Of a stretch of DNA of 64,000 nucleotides, positions 47,295-56,872 are shown piece by piece. The DNA is from Fischerella sp. PCC 9431 (lineage in GTDB: Bacteria > Cyanobacteriota > Cyanobacteriia > Cyanobacteriales > Nostocaceae), in contig NZ_KE650771.1 in NCBI RefSeq assembly GCF_000447295.1, forward strand, positions 3,421,964-3,485,963, in the 5' to 3' direction. The position numbers and the translations under genes are program-made. Each line of letters starts with the position of its first letter. The first letter of the stretch is position 1. Under the pieces are notes generated by a model that saw nothing but the letters and a program-made list of their open reading frames with translations, was not told where the DNA came from and did no database searches.

Positions 47295-47760
47295 GGTCTG
47301 GGTTTGTGAAACCAGACCAGTAGATTTGGATTTTTGACGCTTCGCGCGTCCTAGTTGCTTCATGCTTCCCGCTTGTTTGCGAGTGCGTGAAGTAGAGCTA
47401 GTAACATCAGCGTCTACGAAGCTAGTTCCTAACTCCGTCAGATTACCGTTCGGGTTCGCCACACTCCCATCTCGGCAAAAGCCAAGACGGGAGGTGATCT
47501 CACCTTTAGCCCAGTAAAGCATTACCTCAGCAGCAGCGATGTCACGGTCTTGTCGATATCCGCAAACAGCACAATTATGCACTGTCAGAGGTCATTCAAG
47601 ATTATATAAAATCGTTGCCGAGTACTAAGAAAATTGGCAATTCCTCAACCACCCCACTCCCTCATCAACCTAACGGTTGATTTTGGTCGCAGGTGTTTCC
47701 TCATTGCCTGCTGTCCATCCCCACCCTACGAAGCGTTGAGAGTGGGGACTTCCGCAAATC
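47276..47760 (-). mobile_element. Remnant of an IS200/IS605-type element
   Basis: The end of a TnpB gene is bracketed by a hairpin on each side: CCCAGACCT/AGGTCTGGG (47276-47302) at its 3' end and CCCCAC/GTGGGG (47719-47747) upstream. Subterminal hairpins are what TnpA recognises in this family. No TnpA gene and no N-terminal part of TnpB remain, so the copy cannot move by itself. Exact borders are not certain. Confidence 0.6.
47283..47582 (-). pseudogene. C-terminal fragment of TnpB
   Basis: About 99 codons. The start holds the second half of the TnpB zinc ribbon (NCAVCGYRQDRDIAAAEVML), and the rest is the typical tail (GTSFVDADVTSSTSRTRKQA, GSMKQLGRAKRQKS). The RuvC catalytic part and the first CxxC pair are gone. 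This is a leftover of a longer gene, not a functional protein. Confidence 0.85.
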
Positions 47761-47878
47761 CGTTAACTTAACTGCATCAAATCAAATTTATTATTCCATG
47801 TCCTACATGTTCCAATATGGTTCGTAGTCATAAGGTTTTTGTGCTTACATAGAAAGAGGTGAAGTTTTGTAAAGAACA
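47583..47878. other. Intergenic region upstream of the chorismate lyase gene
   Basis: Mostly the 5' part of the IS remnant (to about 47760), then AT-rich sequence with AGAAAGAGGTGAAG near 47852. That is purine-rich but 18-20 bases before the TTG start and so too far to be an ordinary ribosome site for it. Confidence 0.4.
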
Positions 47879-48505
47879 TTGACTGCTACTTTTACACCGA
47901 CAAACAACTTGACATTGCCAACGGGGTGGCACCGTCTTACTCCAATATGGCAAGGTGGGGAGGAAATTATTCAGCAAGGTTTGCCACATGCTCAACTAGC
48001 ACCGGCTTGGCAATTGTTGCTTTTAGGTGACGGCTCCCCAACTAGACACTTACAATTGCTCACAAGTGAACCAACAGAAGTGGATGTCATTGACATGTCA
48101 TTGGTTGGTATGGATTTAGATAATGCTCCTGAGTTAATTAAAGCTGTACCAGGGCCACGACTACGACGCCAAGTATGGCTACGCACTGCTTCTGGGCAGA
48201 GGCTGGCGTATGCTACTTCATGGTGGGAAGCCTCTCATGTGGATGAATACTTACAAAATCGTTCATTACCTATTTGGGCAAGTTTAGCTCGTCTCCGTAC
48301 AGAATTGTATCGAGATATCCAAGGTATATATTACGGTTACTCAGATGCATTACAGTCTGGTTTCAATGAGGAAGGTCCATTTTGGGGACGTCATTACTTG
48401 TTTTGGCATCATGGACAGCCGTTAACTCTAATTTACGAAGTATTCTCGCCCTATTTAACAAAATACCTGGGGTCAACCCAGTTAGTGCTAAAAGATAAAG
48501 AGTAG
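47879..48505 (+). CDS. Chorismate lyase-like protein (DUF98 type)
   Basis: A 208-residue protein of the cyanobacterial chorismate pyruvate-lyase type, which makes 4-hydroxybenzoate for plastoquinone (Sll1797 in Synechocystis). Segments seen: WQLLLLGDGSPTRHLQLLTS, RLRRQVWLRTASGQRLAYATSWW, NRSLPIWASLARLRTELYRD and FWGRHYLFWHHGQPLTLIYEVFSP. The start is probably the TTG at 47879, because the frame is closed just upstream and the next ATG lies inside the conserved domain. The methyltransferase gene follows 22 bases after. Confidence 0.8.
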   Translation: MTATFTPTNNLTLPTGWHRLTPIWQGGEEIIQQGLPHAQLAPAWQLLLLGDGSPTRHLQLLTSEPTEVDVIDMSLVGMDLDNAPELIKAVPGPRLRRQVWLRTASGQRLAYATSWWEASHVDEYLQNRSLPIWASLARLRTELYRDIQGIYYGYSDALQSGFNEEGPFWGRHYLFWHHGQPLTLIYEVFSPYLTKYLGSTQLVLKDKE

Positions 48506-48527
48506 GAGACGAGAGAGTTGTTAGTTA

Positions 48528-49223
48528 ATGAACGCTGACATTTTGGCAGAGCAAATCGAATACTACCGTCAACGTGCCTCAGAATACGATGAGTGGTTCT
48601 TACGTAAAGGACGCTATGATCGCGGTGATCAGCATCGTCAGCAATGGTTTTCTGAAATTGCCGAAGTAGAAGCAGCTCTTCATAATGCCGCACCATCAGG
48701 CGATATCTTAGAATTAGCTTGCGGGACTGGATTATGGACTCAACACTTAGTATCTTTTGGCACGCATTTGACTGCGGTGGATGCTTCTTTTGAAGTTATT
48801 GCATTGAATCAGCAACGTGTTGGTTCTGCCTCTGTGCAGTATATTGTTGCTGACTTGTTTGACTGGTTTCCCGCTCAACAGTTTGATTTTATATTCTTCG
48901 GATTTTGGCTATCACATGTCCCGATGGAGAGATTCGTAGCTTTCTGGCAAATGGTTAAGGAGGCGCTGAAACCTAATGGTCGTGTTTTTTTTGTAGACAG
49001 CTTGCTTAACCAGGAATCAACAGCCCGTAATCATGCAACTTTGCATCAACAAGGATATTCAGAGAGAAAGTTAAATGATGGGCGAACTTATCGTGTTATA
49101 AAGATTTTCCATGAACCACTTCAATTAGAGAAATCTTTGCAAACTTTAGGTTGGTCTGGTAGGGTAAACCGCACTGCAAATTATTTTTTGTACAGTTTGG
49201 TTTATCCAGCGATCGCAGTCTAA
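48528..49223 (+). CDS. Class I SAM-dependent methyltransferase
   Basis: A 231-residue methyltransferase. Motif I is DILELACGTGLWTQHL (about residues 58-73), the acidic residue after it is in LTAVDASFEV, and motif IV-like is QFDFIFFGFWLSHVP. It begins 22 bases after the chorismate lyase and is probably in the same operon. A role in quinone methylation is possible from context only. Confidence 0.88.
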   Translation: MNADILAEQIEYYRQRASEYDEWFLRKGRYDRGDQHRQQWFSEIAEVEAALHNAAPSGDILELACGTGLWTQHLVSFGTHLTAVDASFEVIALNQQRVGSASVQYIVADLFDWFPAQQFDFIFFGFWLSHVPMERFVAFWQMVKEALKPNGRVFFVDSLLNQESTARNHATLHQQGYSERKLNDGRTYRVIKIFHEPLQLEKSLQTLGWSGRVNRTANYFLYSLVYPAIAV

Positions 49224-50117
49224 AAAAATTCTAAATTAAGTTGTTATTTGTTATTTGTCATTTGTCATTGATTATTGCTAGGGATTTAGTAAATTTCTAT
49301 GCAATGTAGTTTTAAATACTTTGATGCTAACAATATTTACTTAAGTTTTAATTTAAATTCCAATTTTTATAACGATTAAAAATAATCTTATTTTATTAAT
49401 TAGAGTCTGAAAGCTAGATATAATCTTATTTCTAGAAATAGAAAATTTTTATAATTAAACACGCTCAATTTTTAACTACCTTGCGCCAAAATTGTTAATT
49501 TTGCTACTGAAAATATCCAGGCTAATCAAAAGATAACTCGACAAAATAAAGCTGAATAAACTGAATATATCTACAACATCATTTCAAAGGGAACTCTTAA
49601 TAGGGAACAGGCAACAGTGAACCCACTCTTAAAATAATGGGATTGAAATAGCGAAAAGTCGGAGCGCCGGTTTCCGGCGATCTGAGCTTTTCAAGACAAG
49701 GACGCCTTGTTTTTTGGGCTACGCCTCTCAAAACAATTCTTTGTTTAAAGTGGGCTTTATACCCAGAACTAAAATTATTTTTTTACTGTTCCCCGTTCCC
49801 CGTTCCCTGTTCCCTATCCTGAAGGGATTGGTAAGATTTCTATTTGATTTTGGAACAGAACTCAGTATACCTTCTGTCCCCAATTTCTAGTAAAGAGTTT
49901 TCCGGCTTAAATGATCGGTTCATAAATCAAATCGGATTCTTATTATTCATGTAGCAATGGCAATTTTGGAAAAAAATGGTAACTTATTACCGAAGTATAT
50001 TGCACTATTTCATAGTGAAAAAACAATATAATTACCGTTTTCATAGATCCGGAGACCTTTTGGCTTAACTTGCCAACAAGCAAGTAGAGAGTTCCCTATA
50101 ATGAGGTATTTGTTTCA
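49224..50117. other. Long intergenic region with a compact hairpin element
   Basis: About 890 bases, the longest gene-free stretch here. It is AT-rich up to 49600. At 49620-49765 is a G+C-rich block with two hairpins and weak inverted ends. Near 49793 is the repeat GTTCCCCGTTCCC. The DUF3352 promoter probably lies in 49900-50100. No coding frame is supported. Confidence 0.5.
49628..49755 (+). other. Hairpin element, possible small RNA or miniature repeat
   Basis: Inside are a hairpin AAAAGTCGGAG-CGCCGG-TTT-CCGGCG-ATCTGAGCTTTT (49656-49692) and a terminator-like hairpin ACAAGG-ACG-CCTTGT-TTTTT (49697-49716). The ends, ACCCACTCTTAAA (49623-49635) and TTTAAAGTGGGCT (about 49744-49756), are imperfect inverted copies. 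It could be a short non-autonomous element or a small RNA on the plus strand. Confidence 0.45.
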
Positions 50118-51851
50118 ATGACGCTGCCCGTTGTATCTGTTTCGATGAAGAAAAAGAAACCATCTCTGGTACTCACACTCTCGTCTGCTGGGATATTAAT
50201 TGGTGGAGGTATTGCGGCGTATTGGTTATTAACGCAGGGACAATCATGGTCAAGAAATTTACCAGTAGGTGCAAACATAATTCCCCAAGATGCTCTGTTT
50301 ACAGTTTCCCTCACAACTGATCGCACTCAATGGCAAAAACTAAGAGAGTTTGGGACAAAAGAAACTCAAACCGAACTGGATAAAAATTTAGTACAGTTGC
50401 GCGATCGCTTTCTGACTAGTAATGGCTACGACTTTCAAAAAGATATTAGTCCTTGGGTCGGCGAACAAGTCACAATTGCAATTCTTAACCCAGAAACTAC
50501 TAAACCTACATCTAAACCTGTAGCAAGCGATAGTGATACTACCACTAACATTAATCAAAAATCTATGGTGGTGGTGCTACCTATTAAAAATCCTGAACAA
50601 GCAAAAAATATTTTGGCACAACCAAGAAATCCAAAAGCGGATAAATGGATTAATCGTACCTATGAAGGAATTGACATCAAAGAAACCAACTTACCATCAG
50701 GAGAAAATTTATCAGCAGCAGTGATAGATCAGCATTTTTTGGTGATCACTGATAATCCTAAAAACACAGAACGTGCGATTCAAGCATATAAAAATAAAAC
50801 TGCCCTAGCTACAAGTGCGGGGTTTACGGATAATTTTCCTAAAATTGCTACTTCTCAACCCTTTGCCCAGTTCTACATAAATATACCTTCTTCGGCAAAA
50901 ATAGCTGCTGCATCTGAGAATCGTCATTTACCTGCTCAAGTTCTAGCACAGTTACAAAATAACCAAGGTTTAGCTGGAAGCATTTCCTTAGAGTCACAAG
51001 GAATACGTATTAAAGGCATTTCTTGGCTTAATCCTAATAGTCAACGCACACTTAGGGTGGAAAACAAAGCCGGAAACATGCCAAAGCTTGTACCACCAGA
51101 AACATTGATGATGCTTTCTGGCGGTAACTTACAGCAATTGTGGACAGACTACGTTTCCACATCCCAAGGAAATCCTCTCTCACCGATTCCACCAGAACAG
51201 CTCAAAGCAGGTGTAAAATCTTTGACAACTCTTGATTTTGAACAAGATTTATTGAGTTGGATGGGTGATGAATTTTCAGTTTCAGTCATTCCTAACCATT
51301 CCACAGACACTTTATCAGATAACTTCCGTGCCTCTTTAGTATTTATGGTGCAAGCAAGCGATCGCACCCGCGCGGAAACATCTCTGACAAAACTCGATGA
51401 AGTTATGAAAACTCAATACCAATTTCAGATCCAACAGACCACAGTAGCAGGTAAACCCGTTGTCAACTGGATTGGACCTTTGGGAACTTTAACCGCTAGC
51501 CACGGTTGGTTAGACGGAGATATTGCTTTCCTTGCAGTTGGCGCTCCTATTAGCGATAAGATTATTCCCAAACTCAACAATACCCTAGCTAACACTCCAT
51601 TATTTCAACAAACTGTACCTTCAGAACCCAATCCCACCAATGGTCAATTTTTCCTAGATGTAGAACGCGCAGATCAAAACTTTCCCCTCCCGACTTTACT
51701 ACCAAATCAAAAAATATTCTTAAATGCAACACGCTCAATCGGTATCACATCCGCTATTGATGATAGTCGTAGTAATCGCTACGACATTTTTCTCGCACTT
51801 AAAAAAGCTGGAAATTTAAGTTCTTCATCTAGTCAAGAGAGTGGGAAATAG
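50118..51851 (+). CDS. DUF3352 membrane-anchored protein
   Basis: A 577-residue protein with one N-terminal membrane helix (about residues 18-38) and a large outward domain. The segments NIIPQDALFTVSLTTDRTQW, SPWVGEQVTIAIL, YEGIDIKETNLPSGENLSAA and GDEFSVSVIPN fit the DUF3352 family of cyanobacteria. Function unknown. An in-frame ATG at 50145 (MKKKKPSLVL) is an equally good start. There is a short repeat cluster after the stop. Confidence 0.8.
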   Translation: MTLPVVSVSMKKKKPSLVLTLSSAGILIGGGIAAYWLLTQGQSWSRNLPVGANIIPQDALFTVSLTTDRTQWQKLREFGTKETQTELDKNLVQLRDRFLTSNGYDFQKDISPWVGEQVTIAILNPETTKPTSKPVASDSDTTTNINQKSMVVVLPIKNPEQAKNILAQPRNPKADKWINRTYEGIDIKETNLPSGENLSAAVIDQHFLVITDNPKNTERAIQAYKNKTALATSAGFTDNFPKIATSQPFAQFYINIPSSAKIAAASENRHLPAQVLAQLQNNQGLAGSISLESQGIRIKGISWLNPNSQRTLRVENKAGNMPKLVPPETLMMLSGGNLQQLWTDYVSTSQGNPLSPIPPEQLKAGVKSLTTLDFEQDLLSWMGDEFSVSVIPNHSTDTLSDNFRASLVFMVQASDRTRAETSLTKLDEVMKTQYQFQIQQTTVAGKPVVNWIGPLGTLTASHGWLDGDIAFLAVGAPISDKIIPKLNNTLANTPLFQQTVPSEPNPTNGQFFLDVERADQNFPLPTLLPNQKIFLNATRSIGITSAIDDSRSNRYDIFLALKKAGNLSSSSSQESGK

Positions 51852-51854
51852 GAA

Positions 51855-52020
51855 TCGGGGAAAGGGGATTGGGGATCGGTGATCGGGGACAAGGAGGACA
51901 AGGGAGCAGGGAGCAGGGAGCAGGGAGCAGGATCCAGGGAGAATAAACCAATTCCCAATTCCCTCTTCCCAATTTTTAATTTTTAATTTTTAATTTTTAA
52001 TTGTTTTGTCCCCGTTCCCC
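51855..52020. repeat. Short tandem repeats between the DUF3352 and ccsB genes
   Basis: GGGGATCGG units, then four GCAGGGA copies (51905-51932), and four TTTTTAA copies (51972-52002). All are the seven-base class seen elsewhere in the window. Confidence 0.8.
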
Positions 52021-52114
52021 AATAACAAATGAGTAACCACTTATTACGCCGAAACAGCTAGGATCAATACTGTGAGAATCCATACCTCTAAGAATCCACA
52101 GGGGAAAACATTTT

Positions 52115-53182
52115 ATGAATTTGCTTCAGCTCCAAAGTTGGCTAGATAATACTTCCTTTGCTGTCCTGTTTGCTACGATGCTGATTTATTGGAGTGGGGC
52201 GGCTTTTCCCAATTTGCCGTACTTACCAGCATTAGGAACAGCAGGGATGGCGATCGCAAATTTGTGTATTGCCACAATGTTAGGGGCGCGATGGCTAGAG
52301 GCTGGTTATTTCCCTCTCAGCAATTTGTATGAATCTTTGTTTTTCCTGGCTTGGGGGATCACTACTATCCATCTGATTGCAGAAAACAACAGTCGCAGTC
52401 GTTTGGTGGGAGTTGCTACCGCCCCCGTCGCCATGAGTATTACTGCTTTTGCTACCCTCACACTACCATCCGAAATGCAAGTAGCAGAACCTTTAGTACC
52501 TGCATTGAAATCAAATTGGTTGATGATGCACGTTAGCGTCATGATGTTGAGTTACTCTGCTTTAATGGTTGGTTCACTTTTGGCGATCGCTTTTCTTGTT
52601 GTCACTCGTGGTCAAGATATCCAACTCCAAGGTAGTTCTGTCGGTACTGGTGGCTATCGCAGCAAGGACTATCGCTTACAAAAAGCAGGTGAATTAGTTT
52701 CTCAATCACAAGCAATTGTTGCAGAGAATAATGGTAATGGTGTTGTCCGTTATGAATCTAACAACAATGGTAAAACTGCCGTATTAGATACCGTACTAGC
52801 ACCGACAATCCAAGATCCAAAATCCGATATTCAAAATTCTCAACCCCTTTCTCCCCAGCGCCTTAGCCTTGCTGAAACTCTAGATAATATTAGCTATCGG
52901 ATCATTGGACTGGGATTTCCTCTGTTAACAATTGGTATTATTGCTGGTGCAGTTTGGGCTAACGAAGCTTGGGGTTCTTACTGGAGTTGGGACCCAAAAG
53001 AAACTTGGGCGCTAATTACCTGGTTAGTCTTTGCAGCATACCTCCACGCCCGCATCACTCGTGGTTGGCAAGGACGTCGCCCAGCTATTCTAGCTGCTAG
53101 TGGTTTTGTTGTTGTCTGGATTTGTTATTTGGGTGTGAATTTGTTGGGTAAGGGTTTACACTCATACGGCTGGTTTTTTTAG
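52115..53182 (+). CDS. ccsB: Cytochrome c assembly protein CcsB (CcsA/Ycf5 type)
   Basis: System II heme-handling membrane protein, 355 residues, called CcsA in chloroplasts. About eight helices. The heme-binding tryptophan-rich motif is [19 protein letters not shown] (about residues 290-308), and the last conserved segment is [14 protein letters not shown] soluble loop at about 170-260 is variable and contains [11 protein letters not shown], coded by an ATCCAAAATCC-type repeat (52806-52845). It attaches heme to apocytochromes c with its partner Ccs1, which is not in this window. Confidence 0.93.
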   Translation: MNLLQLQSWLDNTSFAVLFATMLIYWSGAAFPNLPYLPALGTAGMAIANLCIATMLGARWLEAGYFPLSNLYESLFFLAWGITTIHLIAENNSRSRLVGVATAPVAMSITAFATLTLPSEMQVAEPLVPALKSNWLMMHVSVMMLSYSALMVGSLLAIAFLVVTRGQDIQLQGSSVGTGGYRSKDYRLQKAGELVSQSQAIVAENNGNGVVRYESNNNGKTAVLDTVLAPTIQDPKSDIQNSQPLSPQRLSLAETLDNISYRIIGLGFPLLTIGIIAGAVWANEAWGSYWSWDPKETWALITWLVFAAYLHARITRGWQGRRPAILAASGFVVVWICYLGVNLLGKGLHSYGWFF

Positions 53183-53279
53183 AAATCTGCTTTCTTACCC
53201 CTCTTTGTCAGCAAAAAGGGGTAGCCCAACTGTTTATGCCTTGATATAGTCAATCTCTTGAGCCTACTTGCTGATTTTT

Positions 53280-54530
53280 ATGAGTGCAGAAATTATTTGT
53301 GTTGGTACTGAAATGCTGTTAGGAAATATCCTTAACAGCAATGCTCAATATTTAGCAATTGAATTAGCAAAATTAGGGATTCCTCACTACTATCAAACAG
53401 TGGTCGGGGATAATCCTCAAAGGCTCAAGGATGTGATTCAAATAGCTAGTCAAAGATCACAAATATTAATTTTTACAGGTGGTCTTGGCCCCACACCAGA
53501 TGATTTGACCTGTGAGACTATTGCTGATTTTTTTGGCGCTCCTTTGGTAGAACGTCCAGAGATTATCGAAGATATTACTCGCAAATACGCTCAACGCGGT
53601 CGGCAAATGTCGCCCAGTAATCGCAAGCAAGCTTTGATACCTAAAGGTGCAGAAATATTGCCTAATTCTACGGGTACAGCACCGGGTATTATCTGGCAAC
53701 CTCAACCAGGATTGACAATTTTTACTTTTCCTGGTGTACCGAGTGAAATGCAACAGATGTGGGAAGAAACCGCAGTACCCTATTTGCGAAACCTTGGTTG
53801 GGGTCAAGAAATTATTTACAGTCGAATGTTGAAGTTTTGGGGAATTCCTGAATCTGCTTTGGCTGAAAAAGTTGCTGCTTATCTCAATTTAACCAATCCC
53901 ACAGTAGCACCCTACGCTAGCAAAGGAGAAGTCAAGTTACGAATTTCAGCAAAAGCTACTTCTGAAGCGGAAGCACGGGAATTGATTACACCTGTACACA
54001 AACAACTTCAAGATATTGCAGGGCTGGATTATTACGGTGCTGATGATGATACCCTGGCTTCGGTAGTTGGTGAGTTGTTGCGTAATCACAAAGAAACTCT
54101 CTCAGTGGCAGAATCCTGCACTGGTGGTGGATTAGGACAGATGTTGACGGAAATTTCGGGTAGTTCTGATTATTTCTGGGGTGGGGTAATTTCTTACGAT
54201 AACTCTGTTAAGGTCAATCTTCTGAGTGTCAACACCACAGATTTAGAAAAAATGGGAGCAGTCAGTGCTACTGTTGCAGAACAAATGGCCTTGGGAGTGC
54301 GATCGCGTCTGGGAACTACTTGGGGACTAAGTATTACTGGTATTGCTGGTCCGACTGGTGGAACTGAGACTAAGCCAGTTGGTTTAGTTTACATCGGTTT
54401 GGCAAAACCAAACGGCGAAGTAGAAAGTTTTGAATATCGTTGGGGTGCAAAGCGGGGTCGATCTTTAATTCGTCACCTCAGCGCTTGTAGTGCTTTAGAT
54501 CAACTACGAAGGAAATTGCTGATAAAGTAA
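53280..54530 (+). CDS. cinA: CinA-like competence/damage-inducible protein
   Basis: A 416-residue protein from the ATG at 53280 (MSAEIICVGTE). The N-terminal molybdopterin-binding-like domain has AEIICVGTEMLLGNILNSN and IFTGGLGPTPDDLT. The C-terminal CinA domain, which in relatives has NMN deamidase activity, has SVAESCTGGGLGQMLTE, SYDNSVKVNLLSV, and GIAGPTGGTETKPVGLVYIG. It probably works in NAD recycling. The start 12 bases upstream is also in frame. Confidence 0.93.
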   Translation: MSAEIICVGTEMLLGNILNSNAQYLAIELAKLGIPHYYQTVVGDNPQRLKDVIQIASQRSQILIFTGGLGPTPDDLTCETIADFFGAPLVERPEIIEDITRKYAQRGRQMSPSNRKQALIPKGAEILPNSTGTAPGIIWQPQPGLTIFTFPGVPSEMQQMWEETAVPYLRNLGWGQEIIYSRMLKFWGIPESALAEKVAAYLNLTNPTVAPYASKGEVKLRISAKATSEAEARELITPVHKQLQDIAGLDYYGADDDTLASVVGELLRNHKETLSVAESCTGGGLGQMLTEISGSSDYFWGGVISYDNSVKVNLLSVNTTDLEKMGAVSATVAEQMALGVRSRLGTTWGLSITGIAGPTGGTETKPVGLVYIGLAKPNGEVESFEYRWGAKRGRSLIRHLSACSALDQLRRKLLIK

Positions 54531-54687
54531 AATCATGCAGCACCGAACTTGGCTAGCACCCAAATTTATCCAAAATATCATTCCCCATTAATTTACATAA
54601 ATTAATACTTTTTTTTCGTAAAAGCCTCAGAAGAGCTTGATTAGTTATATAGAAACAAATCAAAACTCGCTAATTAAAGAGGCAAAC

Positions 54688-54873
54688 ATGCATCTATCTT
54701 ATCGTGGCGTTCGTTATCAATCTCAGGCTACTCAAGTACCTACTTTAGATAATGCAAAAAAAGGTTCTTACCGAGGAGCGCCTTACAGCATTAATCAAGT
54801 TAAAAATACTACTAATCAACAATGTTTGCAACTTAAGTATCGTGGTATTAATTATAAATCTTGTCTAGCTTAA
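54688..54873 (+). CDS. DUF4278 small protein
   Basis: A 61-residue protein from the ATG at 54688 with AGAGG eight bases before it; an earlier in-frame start would add 17 residues. It has three copies of the family motif: LSYRGVRYQ, GSYRGAPYS and LKYRGINYKS. DUF4278 proteins are common in cyanobacteria; function unknown. A terminator follows. Confidence 0.85.
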   Translation: MHLSYRGVRYQSQATQVPTLDNAKKGSYRGAPYSINQVKNTTNQQCLQLKYRGINYKSCLA

Positions 54874-54938
54874 TTAGCTTTTCTAAAATTATATTTAAGT
54901 TTAGATTACAGTTCAAACCTAATATATATTTTCATTGT

Positions 54939-54977
54939 AGAGATGCGATTAAAATTGCATCTCTTAGCTTTTTTTAG
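54939..54977 (+). terminator. Intrinsic terminator after the DUF4278 gene
   Basis: Arms AGAGATGC (54939-54946) and GCATCTCT (54957-54964) are followed by TAGCTTTTTTT. Confidence 0.85.
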
Positions 54978-55192
54978 TGAAAACTATTTTTTTAAGCATA
55001 AGTCAAAAAATATCATCGACCTTGGCTTGAATTTGGTAGGGTGCGTTATGGACGAACGTCCTAACGCACCGAAAATCACCGAATAGTGTGTAGATCGGCG
55101 CGACAAAACACCCTACAAAACGCGATTTGAAGTGATTTAATCATTTGTGTGTACACCGTAGCCCGTTCATTCGACTTTTGCAAGAGGTCTAT

Positions 55193-55530
55193 TATTTTTG
55201 GGTGCGTCGAAATCATTTTTTTGGTGCGCCAAAGTAATTTTTTGGTGCGCCAAAATCATTTTTTGATGCGCCGAAATCATTTTTTGATGCGCCAAAATCA
55301 TTTTTTGATGCGCCAAAATCATTTTTTGATGCGCCGAAATCATTTTTTGATGCGCCGAAATCATTTTTTGATGCGCCGAAATCATTTTTTGATGCGCCGA
55401 AATCATTTTTTGATGCGTCGAAATCATTTTTTGATGCGCCGAAATCATTTTTGGGTGCGCCGAAATCATTTTTGGGTTCGCCAAAATGATTTTTGGGTTC
55501 GCCAAAATGATTTTTGGGTGCGCCGAAAAA
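55193..55530. repeat. 21-bp tandem array, about 16 copies
   Basis: The unit is TTTTTTGATGCGCCGAAATC plus A, 21 bases, repeated about 16 times without spacers. The outer copies differ (GGTGCGCC at the left end, GGGTTCGCC and AAAATGA at the right end) while the middle copies are nearly the same, which suggests expansion from the middle. Since 21 is a multiple of three and the unit lacks stops in two frames, both strands stay open and appear to code NHFLMRR or AHQKMIS heptads. I treat this as DNA repeat and not as a gene. Confidence 0.85.
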
Positions 55531-55534
55531 AATT

Positions 55535-55557
55535 TAGTCTGCTGAAGCAGACTTTTC
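55535..55557 (+). other. Hairpin next to the tandem array
   Basis: AGTCTGCT-GA-AGCAGACT with TTTT after it, at the right edge of the array and 40-60 bases from the proB stop. It may end transcripts coming from the left. Confidence 0.5.
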
Positions 55558-55595
55558 ACAATGAGACTGCAATTTCAATCGCAGGCTTTTTATTT

Positions 55596-56705
55596 TCAAG
55601 CTAGAACTAAATTATCTCGATGAACTACAGTTTCTGCGCCTTCATATCCTAAAATTCCTGGAATTTCGCTGGAATGACGCCCGCAAATTTTTTGTAAATC
55701 GGCTTTGCTATAATTTACCAATCCTCTGGCGATTTCGTTACCTTTAGAATCGCACAAAAGCACAGCATCTTGTGTATCAAACTCTCCTGCTAAGGCTGTG
55801 ATACCAGCAGCTAACAAAGATTTCCCAGCTTGAGAAATTGCGACTACGGCTCCTTCGTCGAGGTATAATTTTCCAGCAGGAACCAAACCATAGGCAATCC
55901 AGCGTTTACGAGCAGATGTTGGTTCTAGGTGGGGTTCAAAATGAGTCCCTATTGGTTCACCTTGTAGTATTTTTTCTATATTTTGGGGGCGTTTTCCTTC
56001 GGTAATTACGGTACGAACACCAGCAGCAGTTGCTATTCGAGCTGCGGATATCTTCGTTACCATGCCACCTGTACCCCATTGGGAACCTTGATTGCCTGTT
56101 TGCACCTGCAATTGTTCTAATTCTTTTATACTACTAACTAGTGCGATCGGTTGGGCATCAGGTACACAACGAGGATCGGCTGAGTAAAGTCTATCTACAT
56201 CAGTGAGCAAAAATAACCAATCTGCATGTACCAAACTAGCAACTAAAGCTGAAAGAGTATCATTGTCACCAAATTTTAGCTCCTCTACTGCTACCGTGTC
56301 ATTTTCGTTTACCACAGGAATTACACCTAGTTCCAGTAATTCTTTAAAGGTGTTATAGACATTTAGATAGCGACTACGCTGTACCAAGTCACTACGAGTT
56401 AGCAATACTTGAGCAATTGGCTGTTGCAGGGTGGTAAATAAATCATCATAGACGCGCATCAACCGCCCTTGTCCAACTGCTGCTACTGCTTGTTTGAGGG
56501 CGATCGCTTTTGGTCTTTCTGTTAAACCCAAGCGCCCACAACCCACTCCCACTGCACCAGAGGAAACCAAAATCACTCGATGTCCCTGTCGCTGCAAGTG
56601 CGACAAAGTTTCCGCTAAAGTTGCAATGGTGGAAATTGCCAGCTGTCCAGTTTCTGGCTGGGTGAGACTAGAAGTACCGATTTTGACAACGATGGTTTTG
56701 GTCAT
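55596..56705 (-). CDS. proB: Glutamate 5-kinase
   Basis: First step of proline synthesis, 369 residues. The amino-acid kinase domain has [55 protein letters not shown] and [14 protein letters not shown]-terminal PUA domain starts at about residue 275 ([21 protein letters not shown]). This is the full-length form with PUA domain. It lies downstream of the TetR gene on the same strand, with repeats between. Confidence 0.95.
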   Translation of the reverse strand: MTKTIVVKIGTSSLTQPETGQLAISTIATLAETLSHLQRQGHRVILVSSGAVGVGCGRLGLTERPKAIALKQAVAAVGQGRLMRVYDDLFTTLQQPIAQVLLTRSDLVQRSRYLNVYNTFKELLELGVIPVVNENDTVAVEELKFGDNDTLSALVASLVHADWLFLLTDVDRLYSADPRCVPDAQPIALVSSIKELEQLQVQTGNQGSQWGTGGMVTKISAARIATAAGVRTVITEGKRPQNIEKILQGEPIGTHFEPHLEPTSARKRWIAYGLVPAGKLYLDEGAVVAISQAGKSLLAAGITALAGEFDTQDAVLLCDSKGNEIARGLVNYSKADLQKICGRHSSEIPGILGYEGAETVVHRDNLVLA

Positions 56706-56764
56706 TGGTCATTTGTCATTTGTCTAGAGACGCGATGAATCGCGTCTGTACAATAGTCATTGGT

Positions 56765-56872
56765 CATTTGTCATTAGGTATTATTCTCCCCGATCCCCTT
56801 TCCCCGATCCCTTATCCCCGATCCCTTATCCCCGATCCCCTTTCCCCGATCCCTTATCCCCGATCCCTAACA
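56765..56872. repeat. CCCCGATCCC-type tandem repeats upstream of proB
   Basis: Copies of CCCCGATCCCTTATCC and CCCCGATCCCCTTTCC, about five in all. A 20-base stretch before them (GAGACGCGATGAATCGCGTC, 56726-56745) has short inverted arms GACGCGAT/ATCGCGTC. Confidence 0.8.

Noticed and set aside
55193..55530. CRISPR array
   Set aside because: Copies follow directly with no spacers, and there are no cas genes in the window.
55149..55604. Long frames of NHFLMRR (plus) and AHQKMIS (minus) heptads
   Set aside because: Both arise from the 21-bp tandem array, whose unit is a multiple of three without stops in two frames. There is no ribosome site or non-repeat domain.
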